DNA of 64,000 nucleotides from DAOUJH01 sp965248955 (GCA_965248955.1 OZ252212.1:1302001-1366000); one strand, 5' to 3'. Positions 16,912 to 26,303 are shown, counted from the stretch's first letter. Program-made: numbers and translations. The notes: generated by a model not told the origin, from the letters alone.

Positions 16912-17691
16912 CTAGGCCAGCCCTTTGCTCCGGACCACCTCTCCGGCATGTGCTAGAAAGCGCGCCCCTCCGCTCTGGAAGAACTCCCTGGGCGATACCG
17001 TGATCATACGGAAGCCTCTGTCCAGGATGTCCGCTAGATTATCCGCGTTAGCGCCGGAGTTGACGGCCTTTCCCGCGGCAATGGAGTCGTTTATTATCTT
17101 CTCCACGTGCCCGCGAACCTGAGCTTGCTCGGGCCAGTCCATGGAGTGAGCCAAGTCCAGAGGTCCCAGGTCTATGAAATCCAGGCCGGGCGTCGCCAGT
17201 ATGTCCGCCAGATTGTTCACGGCCGTGATCTCCTCCATGATGAAGCCAATCATAGTTTCGCTGTTGACGTCCAGGGTCCACTGCTTGGCCGAAGAAAGGT
17301 TCAAGCCGAACCCCCCGCCTCTGCTTCTGAAGAAGATCGTCCGTTTTCCATTGGGGCGGAACTTGGCGGCATCTATTACCGCCTGGGCATCCTGTGCGGT
17401 ATTCACTCGCGCCACCAGCACTCCCTGCGCCCCGCCATCCAGGGCGTGCAATATAAGCTCAGGGTTGTTCTGCATCCTGGCGATTGCCGTCATGCCATTC
17501 AGATCGGCGGCGCGAATCGACTCTTCCAGTTCACGCTCGCTGAACAGATCGTGCTCGCAGTCTATGATGGCGTAGTCAAAGCCCAGAAGGCCAGCCAGCT
17601 CCAGGTTGGCGGATTCGTCTGCCCCTACGGTTACTCCAAAGGCAACGCCCCCCGCGCTCAGCTTCTCTTTTGTTCTATTCTTGCGCACCAT
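16912..17691 (-). CDS. HpcH/HpaI-family aldolase
   Basis: 259 residues of the class II pyruvate aldolase fold. Seen: FDYAIIDCEHDLFSERELEESI (DxEH), TAIARMQNNPELILHALDGGAQGVLVARVNT (the Arg and LDxGAxG), MIGFIMEEITAVNNLADILATPGLDFIDLGPLDLAHSM (metal-binding Glu and Asp). These enzymes cleave 2-oxo-4-hydroxy acids to pyruvate plus an aldehyde. The usual P-x-V substrate loop is ARV here, so specificity may differ from HpaI. It lies next to an amidohydrolase (17713) on the same strand with a 21-base gap, suggesting a shared catabolic operon. Confidence 0.8.
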   Translation of the reverse strand: MVRKNRTKEKLSAGGVAFGVTVGADESANLELAGLLGFDYAIIDCEHDLFSERELEESIRAADLNGMTAIARMQNNPELILHALDGGAQGVLVARVNTAQDAQAVIDAAKFRPNGKRTIFFRSRGGGFGLNLSSAKQWTLDVNSETMIGFIMEEITAVNNLADILATPGLDFIDLGPLDLAHSMDWPEQAQVRGHVEKIINDSIAAGKAVNSGANADNLADILDRGFRMITVSPREFFQSGGARFLAHAGEVVRSKGLA

Positions 17692-17712
17692 TGATACCTC
17701 CCCGACGACGCT

Positions 17713-19077
17713 CTAATCCGGCGCCGTCATTACCATTGAGATGGCGTCCCTGTTCTGCAGCAGTCGGATATCCGCCAGCGGGTCTCCGTCTAGGAGAAGC
17801 AGGTCGGCCTTCTTGCCGCTCTCTATTGTCCCCACGCTCTCTTCGATACCGATGCATTCAGCCGCGGTACGGGTGGCAGCTACCACTGCCTCCATGGGGG
17901 TCAGTCCGCTTTCCACCATCAGTTCCAGCTCTTTGGCCAGATTGCCGCGGCCGTATTTGCTGCCGCAGTCGCTGCTGCTGGCAAGCTTCACTCCCACTTC
18001 ATTTGCAAGCCCCACCATCTTGAGCTGGTTGTCCACCTCGTACTTTGCCGCTTCTATGCCTCCGGCAAATACGTTCCATCGCTCGCCTTCCGTAGCAATC
18101 CAGTGGAATATGCTTATGGTGGGGCAGAAGAACACACCGGCTTCCGCTATTTTCTCCAGCAGCTCGCGGTTGGGCCCAATCCGGCCATGCTCCATGGTGT
18201 CCACGCCTGCCTCCAGGCCGTGCAGCACGGACGGCGCTCCCGTCACGTGGGCCGCTACGCGCTTTTCCCGGCGGTGCGCCTCGTCCACGATGGCTCGCAG
18301 TTCGTCGAGAGAGAACTCGGGATAGGCCTCCAGGTCTTCCGGGGTGTTGGTAATGCCACCTGAAGCCAGGAAGACCTTTATAAGGTCAGCACCTTGCCTG
18401 AAGTTGAGGCGCACCGCCTTACGGCACTCCTCAACACCATCTACAAGCCAGGCCCTGGGCTGCAGGTCTTTCATCCAGCTATAGGGAAATACGTGCCAGT
18501 CCCCATGCCCGTTGGATTGAGACAGAGCATCGCCGGCGGCATAGATGCGAGGCCCCATAATCACGTTGTCGGAGATGGCCCTGCGCAGCGCAATTGGCAC
18601 TCCGCTTGCCGTTCCGGCGTCTCTCACAGTGGTGAACCCCGAGGCCAGTGCATCGAAAGCATCGGTCGCTGCACGCAGCAGACGCACCTGCAGCGGGGGG
18701 TCAAGGTAGCGTTGATAGGCGCCGGCGGTAGCCTCCCCCGAAAAATGAACGTGACAATCCATGAGGCCGGGCATCAGGGTCTTGCCTTCCGCGGCTATGG
18801 TCTCCGCTCCCAGTGCCTGTTCCGGCGCAGTTTCCTGCGGGCCAATCCAACCAATCTTCCCATCCTCCACCAACAAAGAGACGCCGTCACGAGGGCTCCG
18901 CCCCGTGCCATCAATGAGCCGTATGCCCTGGAACAGAATCTTCTCACTGGCTTTGACCAGGCGTATCCTTTTCAGGGCACTGGAGTAATCGTTACCTATA
19001 CCACTGGCGAATGCTTCCATCTCCCACCTCTCGACCGTTGGATACCTTGCAGTTTGCGCAATTATGGCCTTTGCCAT
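17713..19077 (-). CDS. amidohydrolase-family metal-dependent hydrolase
   Basis: 454 residues. Composite-domain start KILFQGIRLIDGTGRSPRDGVSLLVEDGKIGWIG, then metal-binding LMPGLMDCHVHFSGE, DLIKVFLASGG (candidate bridging Lys), RVAAHVTGAPSVLHGLEAGVDTMEHG (two His) and SSSDCGSKYGRGNLAKELELM (Asp). The end, IGIEESVGTIESGKKADLLLLDGDPLADI, is typical of imidazolonepropionase/prolidase-like amidohydrolases. Likely acts on a cyclic or linear amide; the substrate is unknown. Possibly cotranscribed with the aldolase downstream. The true start could be the ATG at about residue 21, since the first residues (AKAIIAQTARYPT) are poorly family-like. Confidence 0.8.
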   Translation of the reverse strand: MAKAIIAQTARYPTVERWEMEAFASGIGNDYSSALKRIRLVKASEKILFQGIRLIDGTGRSPRDGVSLLVEDGKIGWIGPQETAPEQALGAETIAAEGKTLMPGLMDCHVHFSGEATAGAYQRYLDPPLQVRLLRAATDAFDALASGFTTVRDAGTASGVPIALRRAISDNVIMGPRIYAAGDALSQSNGHGDWHVFPYSWMKDLQPRAWLVDGVEECRKAVRLNFRQGADLIKVFLASGGITNTPEDLEAYPEFSLDELRAIVDEAHRREKRVAAHVTGAPSVLHGLEAGVDTMEHGRIGPNRELLEKIAEAGVFFCPTISIFHWIATEGERWNVFAGGIEAAKYEVDNQLKMVGLANEVGVKLASSSDCGSKYGRGNLAKELELMVESGLTPMEAVVAATRTAAECIGIEESVGTIESGKKADLLLLDGDPLADIRLLQNRDAISMVMTAPD

Positions 19078-19200
19078 GCGCTAGGTCAATGACGCCGGTT
19101 TGTTGCCCTATCGGTTCCTCTCCAGGTAGTCGACCCGATGGCATTGCGATATTATCAGGGGCGCGTGTGTTTCAAGTACAGCAGACGATGAGGAACAACC

Positions 19201-20346
19201 ATGGCGGCAAAATACAGCCTTCTTCTAAAAGGCGGCAGAATAATCGATCCCTCACAGGGGCTGAATGACTCAGTGGACATAGCCTTTGCCGGGGGCAAGG
19301 TAGCGGCGCTTTCCAAAGATATTCCACTGGAAGAGTCCGACGAGACGGTGGAGGTGGACGGCAAGCTGGTAGTCCCCGGTCTAATAGACCTGCACGGCCA
19401 CTTTGCGTACAAGATAACGCCCTACCGGGCTGACCCCGACGCCACCTGTCTCCCCATAGGCGTTACCACGGCAGTGGATACAGGGAGCACGGGATGGATC
19501 AACTTCCCCGGCTTTCGGGCATACGTCATCGAGAGAGTGGAGACCCGGATATATGCGTTCCTCCATTTGTCCTCACTTGGCGTTTCCACTGTCCTAACAC
19601 TGGGTATACCGGACACCGAGGACTTCCGTCTAGCCAGGGAAGAGGAGGCGGTGCAGTGCATTGAAGAAAACCGCGACCTGCTCCTTGGCATCAAGGTACG
19701 CCTTTCGCCCCATGGCACCACCCTGGCCAACGCTGTACCCTCAATGGAAATGGCCCGCCGCGTGGCGGACAGAACAAAGACCAAATTCATGGTGCACGTT
19801 ATGGACTCTCCGCTTCCCATGGCTGAAGTGGTTGGGTATTTGAGACGGGGAGACGTTGTAACCCACGCCTTTCACGGGGAGGAGCACAACATCATGGACG
19901 CAGGCGGGGAGGTCAGGCCGGAGGTGCGACAGGCAAGGCGAGACGGTATTGTATTCGATACGGGGTGCTTCATGCGGCACTTCTCGATTCCGTTGTGCCG
20001 CTCCGCCATAGAGCAGGGGTTTGAACCCGACACCATCAGTACGGACATAGTGGGGGAGCGCCCGGGAACCGTCTGCTACAACCTGCTAGAAATTATGTCA
20101 ATCTTCCATGATCTGGGCATGGGACTTGAAGAGGTTGTCAGGGCCACAACCAGCGGTCCGGCCGCGGTCATCGGCAGGGAGGACCTGGGTCACTTGGGGG
20201 TAGGCACCGAGGGAGACGTGGCGGTGCTGGACATCGAGCAGGGCAGCTTCTATTACGAAGACCAGCTGGGCCATTCCATTGAAGCTGAAAAACGGCTTGC
20301 GCCGGTTCTCACCGTTAAGAACGGAAAGCGCTGGATGCCTAGATAA
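19201..20346 (+). CDS. amidohydrolase/deacetylase-family metallohydrolase
   Basis: 381 residues, dihydroorotase-like. Start KYSLLLKGGRIIDPSQGLNDSVDIAFAGGKVAALSKDI; metal ligands in VPGLIDLHGHFAY (HxH), LLGIKVRLSPHGT (candidate carbamylated Lys), FMVHVMDSPLP (His), VTHAFHGEEHNIMD (His) and ISTDIVGERPG (Asp). This matches the EF_0837/AHA_3915-like deacetylase group, some of which hydrolyse acetylated hydroxy or amino acids. Preceded by divergent amidohydrolase 17713; the two may share a promoter region at 19078-19200. Substrate unknown. Confidence 0.82.
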   Translation: MAAKYSLLLKGGRIIDPSQGLNDSVDIAFAGGKVAALSKDIPLEESDETVEVDGKLVVPGLIDLHGHFAYKITPYRADPDATCLPIGVTTAVDTGSTGWINFPGFRAYVIERVETRIYAFLHLSSLGVSTVLTLGIPDTEDFRLAREEEAVQCIEENRDLLLGIKVRLSPHGTTLANAVPSMEMARRVADRTKTKFMVHVMDSPLPMAEVVGYLRRGDVVTHAFHGEEHNIMDAGGEVRPEVRQARRDGIVFDTGCFMRHFSIPLCRSAIEQGFEPDTISTDIVGERPGTVCYNLLEIMSIFHDLGMGLEEVVRATTSGPAAVIGREDLGHLGVGTEGDVAVLDIEQGSFYYEDQLGHSIEAEKRLAPVLTVKNGKRWMPR

Positions 20347-20358
20347 AGAGGACTAGCC

Positions 20359-20435
20359 TGGCACGCCCGGTGGGATTCGAACCCACGACCCCCGGTTCCG
20401 AAGACCGATGCTCTGTTCCGCTGAGCTACGGGCGC
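20359..20435 (-). tRNA. tRNA-Arg (anticodon TCG)
   Basis: Cloverleaf on the complement: acceptor GCGCCCG paired with CGGGCGT (one G-U), D arm GCTCAGCGGAACAGAGC, anticodon stem TCGGT/ACCGG with loop CTTCGGA (anticodon TCG), T arm GTGGG-TTCGAAT-CCCAC. The discriminator is G and CCA is encoded. Confidence 0.95.
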
Positions 20436-20488
20436 GCACCATTTCATCGTAGCCTTCGTTTTTTCCTCTGTCCACTACTGGTAGACTT

Positions 20489-21544
20489 CTACCGTTGAAA
20501 AGGGGACTCCACACCCAGCTTGGAAGCTATCTCTTGGAGCTGCGCCACCATGGCTTCTTCTATCTCCGCGCCGTTATGACGGTACTCCTGCTCACGGCGG
20601 TACTCGATTTCACCCGGCACCAGGATTTCGTCAAATCCCGGCCTCAGCTTGCTAGACTTGACCTCGCGAATGAAGGCGTCCATGCGCAGCTTGAACTCGT
20701 CTACCGGCATGAACCAAGCTATGTCCACGGCGACAAAGGTATGCGCCACGTCCTGCCTGGCCGGGTCTGAATACAGCGACAGCCCAAAAGCCCCGCCGCC
20801 GATCACGCCGGTCAGCACGTCCGTTATCATGGCCAACCCGTATCCTTTATGCTGGCCTATACCCAGCAGGGCTCCCTGCATAGCAGCTGCCGGGTCATCC
20901 GTCTCATAGCCGTCAGGAGTAAGCGCCCAGTCCTTAGGCATCTTCTTCCCCTCACGCACCAGCCATCGCATCATCCCCTTGCCGGCGGTGGTCAGGGCAA
21001 TGTCCAGCACCAGGGGGAAATCTCCGCCCGTGGGCGCGGCAACGCTCCAGGGATTGGTTCCCACCACGCCGGTCGCCCCTCCCCAGGGCGCCATCTCAGG
21101 CCCGGCATTTGTCATGGCAATGCCGATGCAATCGTGCTCCAGGGCGGCACGGGCATGGACCGCCGACGAGCCGAAGTGAGTGCTATTGCGGACAATCACC
21201 GTGCCTACGCCACTGGACTTGGCCTTTTCCACGGCGAGCGCCATGGATTTCTGCCCTATCATGGAGCCAAGACCATTGTGGCCATCGACCAGGGCCAGCG
21301 CCGCCGTTTCCTTAACGATCTGAAACGGCGCTTCCAGGTTGATTCCCCCGCTGCCGATACGCTCGTAGTATTGCAATAGCTTGCTCACTCCTTGCCCCTG
21401 GCCGGGCAGACAGCGCAGATGGCTCTGCATCACGCCGCTGCCGCAATACTGGGTCTGCTCCTCTGACATGCCCATGGCGCGTAGTAGATCATGGACGAAC
21501 GTCTCCAGCTTTTGAACCGGAATCCGCACCTGTGCAATAGTCAT
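20489..21544 (-). CDS. Ldh-family (malate/L-lactate/ureidoglycolate-type) oxidoreductase
   Basis: 351 residues of the LDH2/MDH type II fold. Seen: VMQSHLRCLPGQGQG, ALVDGHNGLGSMIGQKSMALAVEKAKSSGVGTVIVRNSTHFGSS (catalytic His in NSTHFG), GPEMAPWGGATGVVGTNPWSVAAPT (NAD-binding), LDIALTTAGKGMM and IGQHKGYGLAMITDVLTGVIGGG. The family reduces 2-oxoacids or ureidoglycolate with NAD(P)H. It heads away from tRNA-Arg and precedes a cupin and an alcohol dehydrogenase on the same strand (likely operon order 22967 to 20489). The precise substrate is unknown. Confidence 0.83.
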   Translation of the reverse strand: MTIAQVRIPVQKLETFVHDLLRAMGMSEEQTQYCGSGVMQSHLRCLPGQGQGVSKLLQYYERIGSGGINLEAPFQIVKETAALALVDGHNGLGSMIGQKSMALAVEKAKSSGVGTVIVRNSTHFGSSAVHARAALEHDCIGIAMTNAGPEMAPWGGATGVVGTNPWSVAAPTGGDFPLVLDIALTTAGKGMMRWLVREGKKMPKDWALTPDGYETDDPAAAMQGALLGIGQHKGYGLAMITDVLTGVIGGGAFGLSLYSDPARQDVAHTFVAVDIAWFMPVDEFKLRMDAFIREVKSSKLRPGFDEILVPGEIEYRREQEYRHNGAEIEEAMVAQLQEIASKLGVESPFQR

Positions 21545-21569
21545 CTGTCTGGCTCCTACGACACGATTG

Positions 21570-21932
21570 TTACTGAGTACCCGCGAACTGGTCCAAGGAC
21601 GGAGCGGGAGACTTGACTTCCAGAAACGTAGATTCTTCCAGCGCTTGAACGTTGTGCGGCACTCCTATTGGATGCCGGCAGACGTCGCCGGCTTGCAGTG
21701 TGAACGTCTCTTCACCAACCGTTGCCTGTACCTTGCCGTCTATAACATACAACAGGGATTCGTGGTCGTGCGAATGCATTGGGGAGCTGGCGCCCTCTGC
21801 ATAGACCATTTGCAGCATGGTCATCTCGTCTCCTTGGAGAAGGGGTTTGACCCTGGCGAACCCGCTTACAGGCAGACCCTCCACGCTGGTAACCGTACGA
21901 TACTCATCGTCTGAGTTTCTTGAGATAATCAT
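21570..21932 (-). CDS. cupin-domain protein
   Basis: 120 residues. Metal-binding cupin motif 1 is SSPMHSHDHESLLYVIDGKVQATVGEE (two His and Glu) and motif 2 is GDVCRHPIGVPHNVQA (His). AGGAGGTC lies just upstream of the start on the complement (21938-21942). Located between the Ldh-family and alcohol dehydrogenase genes on the same strand, so a role in the same catabolic or detoxification pathway is plausible. No recognised specific activity. Confidence 0.75.
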   Translation of the reverse strand: MIISRNSDDEYRTVTSVEGLPVSGFARVKPLLQGDEMTMLQMVYAEGASSPMHSHDHESLLYVIDGKVQATVGEETFTLQAGDVCRHPIGVPHNVQALEESTFLEVKSPAPSLDQFAGTQ

Positions 21933-21968
21933 GCTTGACCTCCTTGCATGGGGTCATGGGACTGCGAC

Positions 21969-22967
21969 TTAACTTATCACAAACACTCCGGAACCGTTGA
22001 TCTTTCCCGCCTTGAGCAGCCGCAACGCTTCATTGGCCTCCTGCAGGCTGAACGTCTGTATTTGCGTTTCAACCGGCGCCTGGGCTGCCATCTCCAGCAA
22101 TTCCATGCCGTCCCGTCGTGTAGCGTTGGCCACGCTGCGCAGGACGCGCTCACCGTAAAGAAGCTGGTACGGCATTTCAGGGAGGGGACTCATGGCAACC
22201 CCGGCCAGTACCAGCGTGCCGCCCTTCTTGATGGAGCTCAGCGCCTGGGGGACAAGCTCACCGGCAGGAGCAAATATGATGGAGGAGTCGATCTCTTCAG
22301 GCGGTCTATCCGCCGCCGTGCCGGCCCATTCCGCTCCCATTTCCAGCGCCATTTCTTGGTGCTCGGCGCTTCTGGTGAAGACAAACACGCGACATTTCAA
22401 ATGTCGCGCCAGTTGAAGCACTATGTGCGCTGAAGAGCCAAACCCGTATAAACCCAACCCCTTTCCGGGTTCAACTTGTGAAAGCTTCAGTGCCCTGTAT
22501 CCAATGACACCTCCGCAAAGCAGCGGCGCCGCATGCTCATCGGAGAAGCTTCCGGGAATGGGGTAGACAAAATCAACCGGCGCCGAGAGATACTCTGCAT
22601 AGCCGCCGTCAACATTGTACCCGGTAAATCTGGCTCTGATGCAGAGGTTCTCCCGGCCCAACGTACAGAAACTGCAAGCGCCGCACGTCCAATTCAGCCA
22701 GGCCACTCCCACGCGATCACCAAGCTTCACACCGCTGGCTTCCTGACCTACCTGTTCCACGACGCCAATCACCTGGTGACCCGGAATCACCGGCAGCTTG
22801 CGTTTGGGCAGGTCTCCTTCAATGATGTGCAAGTCCGTACGGCAGAGGCCGCATACCTTGACCCGGATCAGGATGTCCCCGGGGCCCACTCGAGGGACCT
22901 CGACGTCGTTTGTATCCAGGGCAACGTCTTCAATACGAGCGGCTTGGTTGACTATGATGGCTTTCAC
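21969..22967 (-). CDS. zinc-dependent alcohol dehydrogenase (MDR family)
   Basis: 332 residues. Catalytic zinc ligands VCGLCRTDLHIIEGDLP and PVIPGHQVIGVVEQVG, the four-Cys structural zinc loop CGACSFCTLGRENLC, and a coenzyme domain GLYGFGSSAHIVLQLARHLKCRVFVFTRS. This is the AdhP/AdhA-like MDR branch that oxidises primary alcohols or reduces aldehydes with NAD(P). The GFGSSAH loop differs from the usual GxGGLGH, which might affect coenzyme preference. First gene of the minus-strand trio with the cupin and Ldh-family genes. Confidence 0.88.
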   Translation of the reverse strand: MKAIIVNQAARIEDVALDTNDVEVPRVGPGDILIRVKVCGLCRTDLHIIEGDLPKRKLPVIPGHQVIGVVEQVGQEASGVKLGDRVGVAWLNWTCGACSFCTLGRENLCIRARFTGYNVDGGYAEYLSAPVDFVYPIPGSFSDEHAAPLLCGGVIGYRALKLSQVEPGKGLGLYGFGSSAHIVLQLARHLKCRVFVFTRSAEHQEMALEMGAEWAGTAADRPPEEIDSSIIFAPAGELVPQALSSIKKGGTLVLAGVAMSPLPEMPYQLLYGERVLRSVANATRRDGMELLEMAAQAPVETQIQTFSLQEANEALRLLKAGKINGSGVFVIS

Positions 22968-22999
22968 AAATCGGAATCACAGAGTAGCTCTTCTCCGTC

Positions 23000-23019
23000 A
23001 CTCCCGAGAAGTCGGGAGT
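23000..23019. repeat. perfect 8-bp hairpin inside a larger imperfect inverted repeat
   Basis: ACTCCCGA, loop GAAG, TCGGGAGT between the alcohol dehydrogenase and tRNA-His. Flanking arms CTCTTCTC (about 22988) and GAGAAGAG (about 23026) also pair, giving a two-step inverted repeat of about 50 bases. No T-run follows on either strand. Could be a terminator of tRNA-His on the minus strand or a dispersed palindromic repeat. Confidence 0.45.
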
Positions 23020-23038
23020 CTCAATGAGAAGAGATGGA

Positions 23039-23115
23039 TGGGGTGAGCGGAGGGATTTGAACCCTCGATCTCCAGGGCCACAACCTGGCGCCTTAACCAC
23101 TTGGCCACGCCCACC
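23039..23115 (-). tRNA. tRNA-His (anticodon GTG)
   Basis: Complement cloverleaf: extra G(-1), acceptor GTGGGCG/CGCTCAC, D arm GCCAAGTGGTTAAGGC, anticodon stem CCAGG/CCTGG with loop TTGTGGC, T arm GAGGG-TTCAAAT-CCCTC. Discriminator C and the G(-1) are the tRNA-His identity elements; CCA is encoded. Confidence 0.96.
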
Positions 23116-23302
23116 ATAACTACAGGCCACGGCAGTCTGTGGCGCGGAGCACTGCCCGGCGGCCAGTCTTCACCACGATAGTAGCATTCAAAGCGAACGA
23201 AATAAAGGTCTACTGCGCCACAGACTGCTTGCTTCAAACCGCCTTCAGGTATAATCTACGCACCTGAAAAAACTGGCCTCTGGCCTATTGTAAGGAGCCT
23301 AC

Positions 23303-24553
23303 TTGGGTAACCGCGTTTTTGTGACTGGTATTGGCATGGTCACGCCAGTTGGACTGGATACCATTGAAACTTGGCATAGCCTGGTCAACGGCGTATCCGG
23401 CGTCGACTACATATCGTCGTTCGATGCGGAGGGGCTGGAAACTCGCTTTGCCGCCGAGGTAAACGGTTTTGAGCCAACTGATTTCCTGAATAAGAAGAGC
23501 GCCCGCCACATGGACAGGTTCGCTCAGTTCGCCGTGGTAGCGGCTCAGGAGGCGCTCTGGCAAGCAGACCTGGATCTAACAAAGGAAGACCCCACGCGGG
23601 TTGCCGCCATTGTGGGCAGCGCTGTGGGAGGCTTGCTCACCCTCTCTGAACAGTACCGGGTGCTCCAGGAGCGCGGCGCCAACAGGGTAAGCCCGTTCCT
23701 CATTCCCAAAATGCTGGCGGATATGGGCTCGGGACAGGTATCTATGACGCTGGGGATCAAGGGACTGAACTATTCACCGGTGTCTTCCTGCTCCAGTGGA
23801 GGCGAGGCCATAGGCCAGGCCTGGCACATGATCAAGCGCGGTGAGGTGGACATAGCCATTGCAGGCGGCGCCGAAGCACCCATCTGCCCCATAGCCATTG
23901 CCGGGTTCAACGCTTGCCATGCCCTATCCCGGCGTAATCATGATCCCAAGCGTGCAAGCAGACCGTTCGATGTCGATCGCGACGGCTTTGTCATGGGCGA
24001 GGGATCGGGCATCCTGGTGCTGCAAAGCGAAGATAGCGTGCGAAGACATGATCCTCACGTACTCGCCGAGCTTGTGGGTTACAGCGCTACTTCCGACGCA
24101 TTCCACGTTACCCAACCCGACCCGGACGGCGACGGCGCAGCGAGGGCTATGCGCATGTCCCTTGAAGCCGCCGGCCTGGCTCCTGAAGACATTGGTTATA
24201 TCAACGCCCACGGTACGTCTACTCAACTGAACGACAAGGTGGAGTCCATCGCTACCAGGGACGTCTTCAAAGAGCATGCTGAGCGGGTGGCCATTAGCTC
24301 CACCAAGTCAATGACCGGACATCTTCTTGGAGCGGGCGCCGCCCTGGAAGCAGCGATCAGCGTCGCAGTCTTGGAGAAAGGCATCATCCCGCCCACCATA
24401 AACCTGGACCACCCCGATCCGGAGTGCGACCTGAACTACACACCCAACGTATCCAGGCAGATCAGGGTAGATGCTGTGATGAGCAACGCGCTGGGATTCG
24501 GCGGACACAACTCATCGCTCATCTTTCGTTCGGTGAATGGAAGCCTGGTCTAA
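23303..24553 (+). CDS. fabF: 3-oxoacyl-ACP synthase II
   Basis: 416 residues. Condenses acyl-ACP with malonyl-ACP in fatty acid elongation. The active-site triad is seen at Cys163 (VSSCSSGGEAIG), His303 (NAHGTSTQLND) and His340 (TKSMTGHLLGAGA), at the usual FabF positions. Start is TTG at 23303, supported by AAGGAG six bases upstream and by the GNRVFVTGIGMVTPVG start typical of the family. The Cys context is SSCSSGG rather than TACATG, so it is a somewhat divergent FabF. The recJ gene overlaps or abuts its 3' end; other fab genes are not in the window. Confidence 0.93.
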   Translation: MGNRVFVTGIGMVTPVGLDTIETWHSLVNGVSGVDYISSFDAEGLETRFAAEVNGFEPTDFLNKKSARHMDRFAQFAVVAAQEALWQADLDLTKEDPTRVAAIVGSAVGGLLTLSEQYRVLQERGANRVSPFLIPKMLADMGSGQVSMTLGIKGLNYSPVSSCSSGGEAIGQAWHMIKRGEVDIAIAGGAEAPICPIAIAGFNACHALSRRNHDPKRASRPFDVDRDGFVMGEGSGILVLQSEDSVRRHDPHVLAELVGYSATSDAFHVTQPDPDGDGAARAMRMSLEAAGLAPEDIGYINAHGTSTQLNDKVESIATRDVFKEHAERVAISSTKSMTGHLLGAGAALEAAISVAVLEKGIIPPTINLDHPDPECDLNYTPNVSRQIRVDAVMSNALGFGGHNSSLIFRSVNGSLV

Positions 24554-24575
24554 ATCTAATGTTGGGAGGGATGGC

Positions 24576-26303
24576 GTGAATCCGGTGCTCAGTGGTACGC
24601 CTGCCCACCAGCGGATGGAATGGCGCGTTCACCCTGTGATCCCCCAAGATATCGCCCGGCCTCTGATGGATTCGGGACTGACGCCAATCCTCTCTCAGCT
24701 TCTCTACAACAGAGGCTTCCATAACCCCGATCAAGCCCTGGCTTTCCTTTCCACTGACGATGTCTCTCACGATGCCGCGCTGCTGCCCGGACTGGAGCAG
24801 GCGGTGGAACGACTGAGGACGGCGGTACGGAACCGCGAGCGCGTTGCCGTATTCGGCGATTTCGACGTAGACGGTATTACGGGCACCGCCATCATGGCCC
24901 GCGCCTTGACCTCGCTGGGCGTCGAGGTAATACCGTACATTCCCCATCGCGTCGACGAGGGTCACGGACTCAGCACGGATGCCGTCAGCCACCTGGCGGC
25001 CCAAGGCGCAACCCTACTGGTCACTGTGGACACCGGCGTCACCGCATTCGCCGAGGTGGCGGCGGCACAGGATATGGGCTTAGACGTAATTGTAACCGAC
25101 CATCATCTAGCCCCTCAGGGAGCTCCTGCTGCTTGCGCCACTATCGACCCGCGACTTCCCGATTCGATGTATCCATTCCCGTACCTCACGGGCGCTGGGC
25201 TCGCTTACAAGCTATGCGAAGCCCTGTTGCAATCGTTTAGCTCAAGCGCCCAGGAACAGCTTGGCACTCTGCTCTCTCTGGCTGCTCTTGGCACCGTGGC
25301 CGACGTGGCGCCGCTGTTGGATGAAAACCGTTCTCTTGTTAGACGCGGCCTAGAGGAGCTTGCCCGTTCCTCGTCGACTGGCCTCCAGGCCATGTTCAGG
25401 ACGGCACGCATCGAAGACGTCTCTTTCGATGCCGAAACCATAGGATGGGTGTTGGCGCCCCGGCTCAATGCCGCAGGAAGGGTGGACCACGCCGACCTAA
25501 GCTACAGGCTGCTGGTCACCAACGACGCCTGGGAAGCGGAAGGCCTGGCCCTGCAGCTGGAACAGCATAACCGCGACAGGCGAACCATGACGGCGGAGGC
25601 ATACCAGAAGGCGCGTTCTCTGGTGGAGCCGTCACCGCTGATCATGGTGGGGGATGAATCGTTTTCTCCCGGCATCATTGGACTCGTTGCCAGCCGGCTT
25701 GCAGAGGAGTTTCACCGGCCCGCCGTTGTGCTTAGTTTGGGCCCGGACGTCAGCCGGGGCAGCTGTCGCAGCATCCCTGAATTCGACATCGGTTCCGCAT
25801 TGCATGAAGTGGCTCCACGGGTGGAGGGAATGCTGAGGTTCGGAGGCCATCCTCAGGCGGCGGGCTTCAGCATCGCCACATCGAGCTTGGATTCTCTACA
25901 GAGCCGGCTTACCTCCGTGGCGCGGGAGGCGCTGTCCGATCAGGTCTTGCAGCCGCGCTTGGACATAGACGTGGAGCTGCCCCTGCGGGCCCTACCACGC
26001 GACATCTACCCGACGGTGCAAAGGCTGGCTCCGTTTGGCGCGGCCAACCCCAGTCCGCTGTTCCTTAGCCGCAACGTGCAACTGATGAGCAGCCGGCAGA
26101 TAGGCTCCAACGGAGACCACAACCTGCTCAAGCTGAAGGAGAACGGTATAACCTGGGACGCCATTGCTTTTGGCAATAGCCGCCGCTTGCCCGGGGACAT
26201 TGATAAAGTGGACGTGGTCTATACCATAGAGATAGACCGCTGGAAGTCCCAACAGACCTTGCGGCTGAACGTCAAGGACGTGCGGCCCGCAGTTGCCGCT
26301 TAA
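24576..26303 (+). CDS. recJ: single-stranded-DNA-specific exonuclease RecJ
   Basis: About 575 residues, normal for RecJ. Degrades ssDNA 5'-3' in recombination and mismatch repair. DHH-family motifs: VFGDFDVDGITGTAIMARAL, LLVTVDTGV, IVTDHHLAPQGAP, PYLTGAGLAYKLCEAL, LAALGTVADVAPL, APRLNAAGRVDHADLSYRLL and the DHHA1 end RFGGHPQAAGFSI. I prefer the GTG at 24576 with GGGAGG seven bases upstream over the ATG at 24537, which lies inside fabF. The gene converges with lgt and overlaps its stop by 4 bases. Confidence 0.95.
   Translation: MNPVLSGTPAHQRMEWRVHPVIPQDIARPLMDSGLTPILSQLLYNRGFHNPDQALAFLSTDDVSHDAALLPGLEQAVERLRTAVRNRERVAVFGDFDVDGITGTAIMARALTSLGVEVIPYIPHRVDEGHGLSTDAVSHLAAQGATLLVTVDTGVTAFAEVAAAQDMGLDVIVTDHHLAPQGAPAACATIDPRLPDSMYPFPYLTGAGLAYKLCEALLQSFSSSAQEQLGTLLSLAALGTVADVAPLLDENRSLVRRGLEELARSSSTGLQAMFRTARIEDVSFDAETIGWVLAPRLNAAGRVDHADLSYRLLVTNDAWEAEGLALQLEQHNRDRRTMTAEAYQKARSLVEPSPLIMVGDESFSPGIIGLVASRLAEEFHRPAVVLSLGPDVSRGSCRSIPEFDIGSALHEVAPRVEGMLRFGGHPQAAGFSIATSSLDSLQSRLTSVAREALSDQVLQPRLDIDVELPLRALPRDIYPTVQRLAPFGAANPSPLFLSRNVQLMSSRQIGSNGDHNLLKLKENGITWDAIAFGNSRRLPGDIDKVDVVYTIEIDRWKSQQTLRLNVKDVRPAVAA

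Noticed and set aside
20253..20447. Minus-strand ORF across tRNA-Arg
   Set aside because: It is the translated complement of a tRNA gene (the SHRACQ-type text commonly produced by tRNA sequence), not a protein gene.
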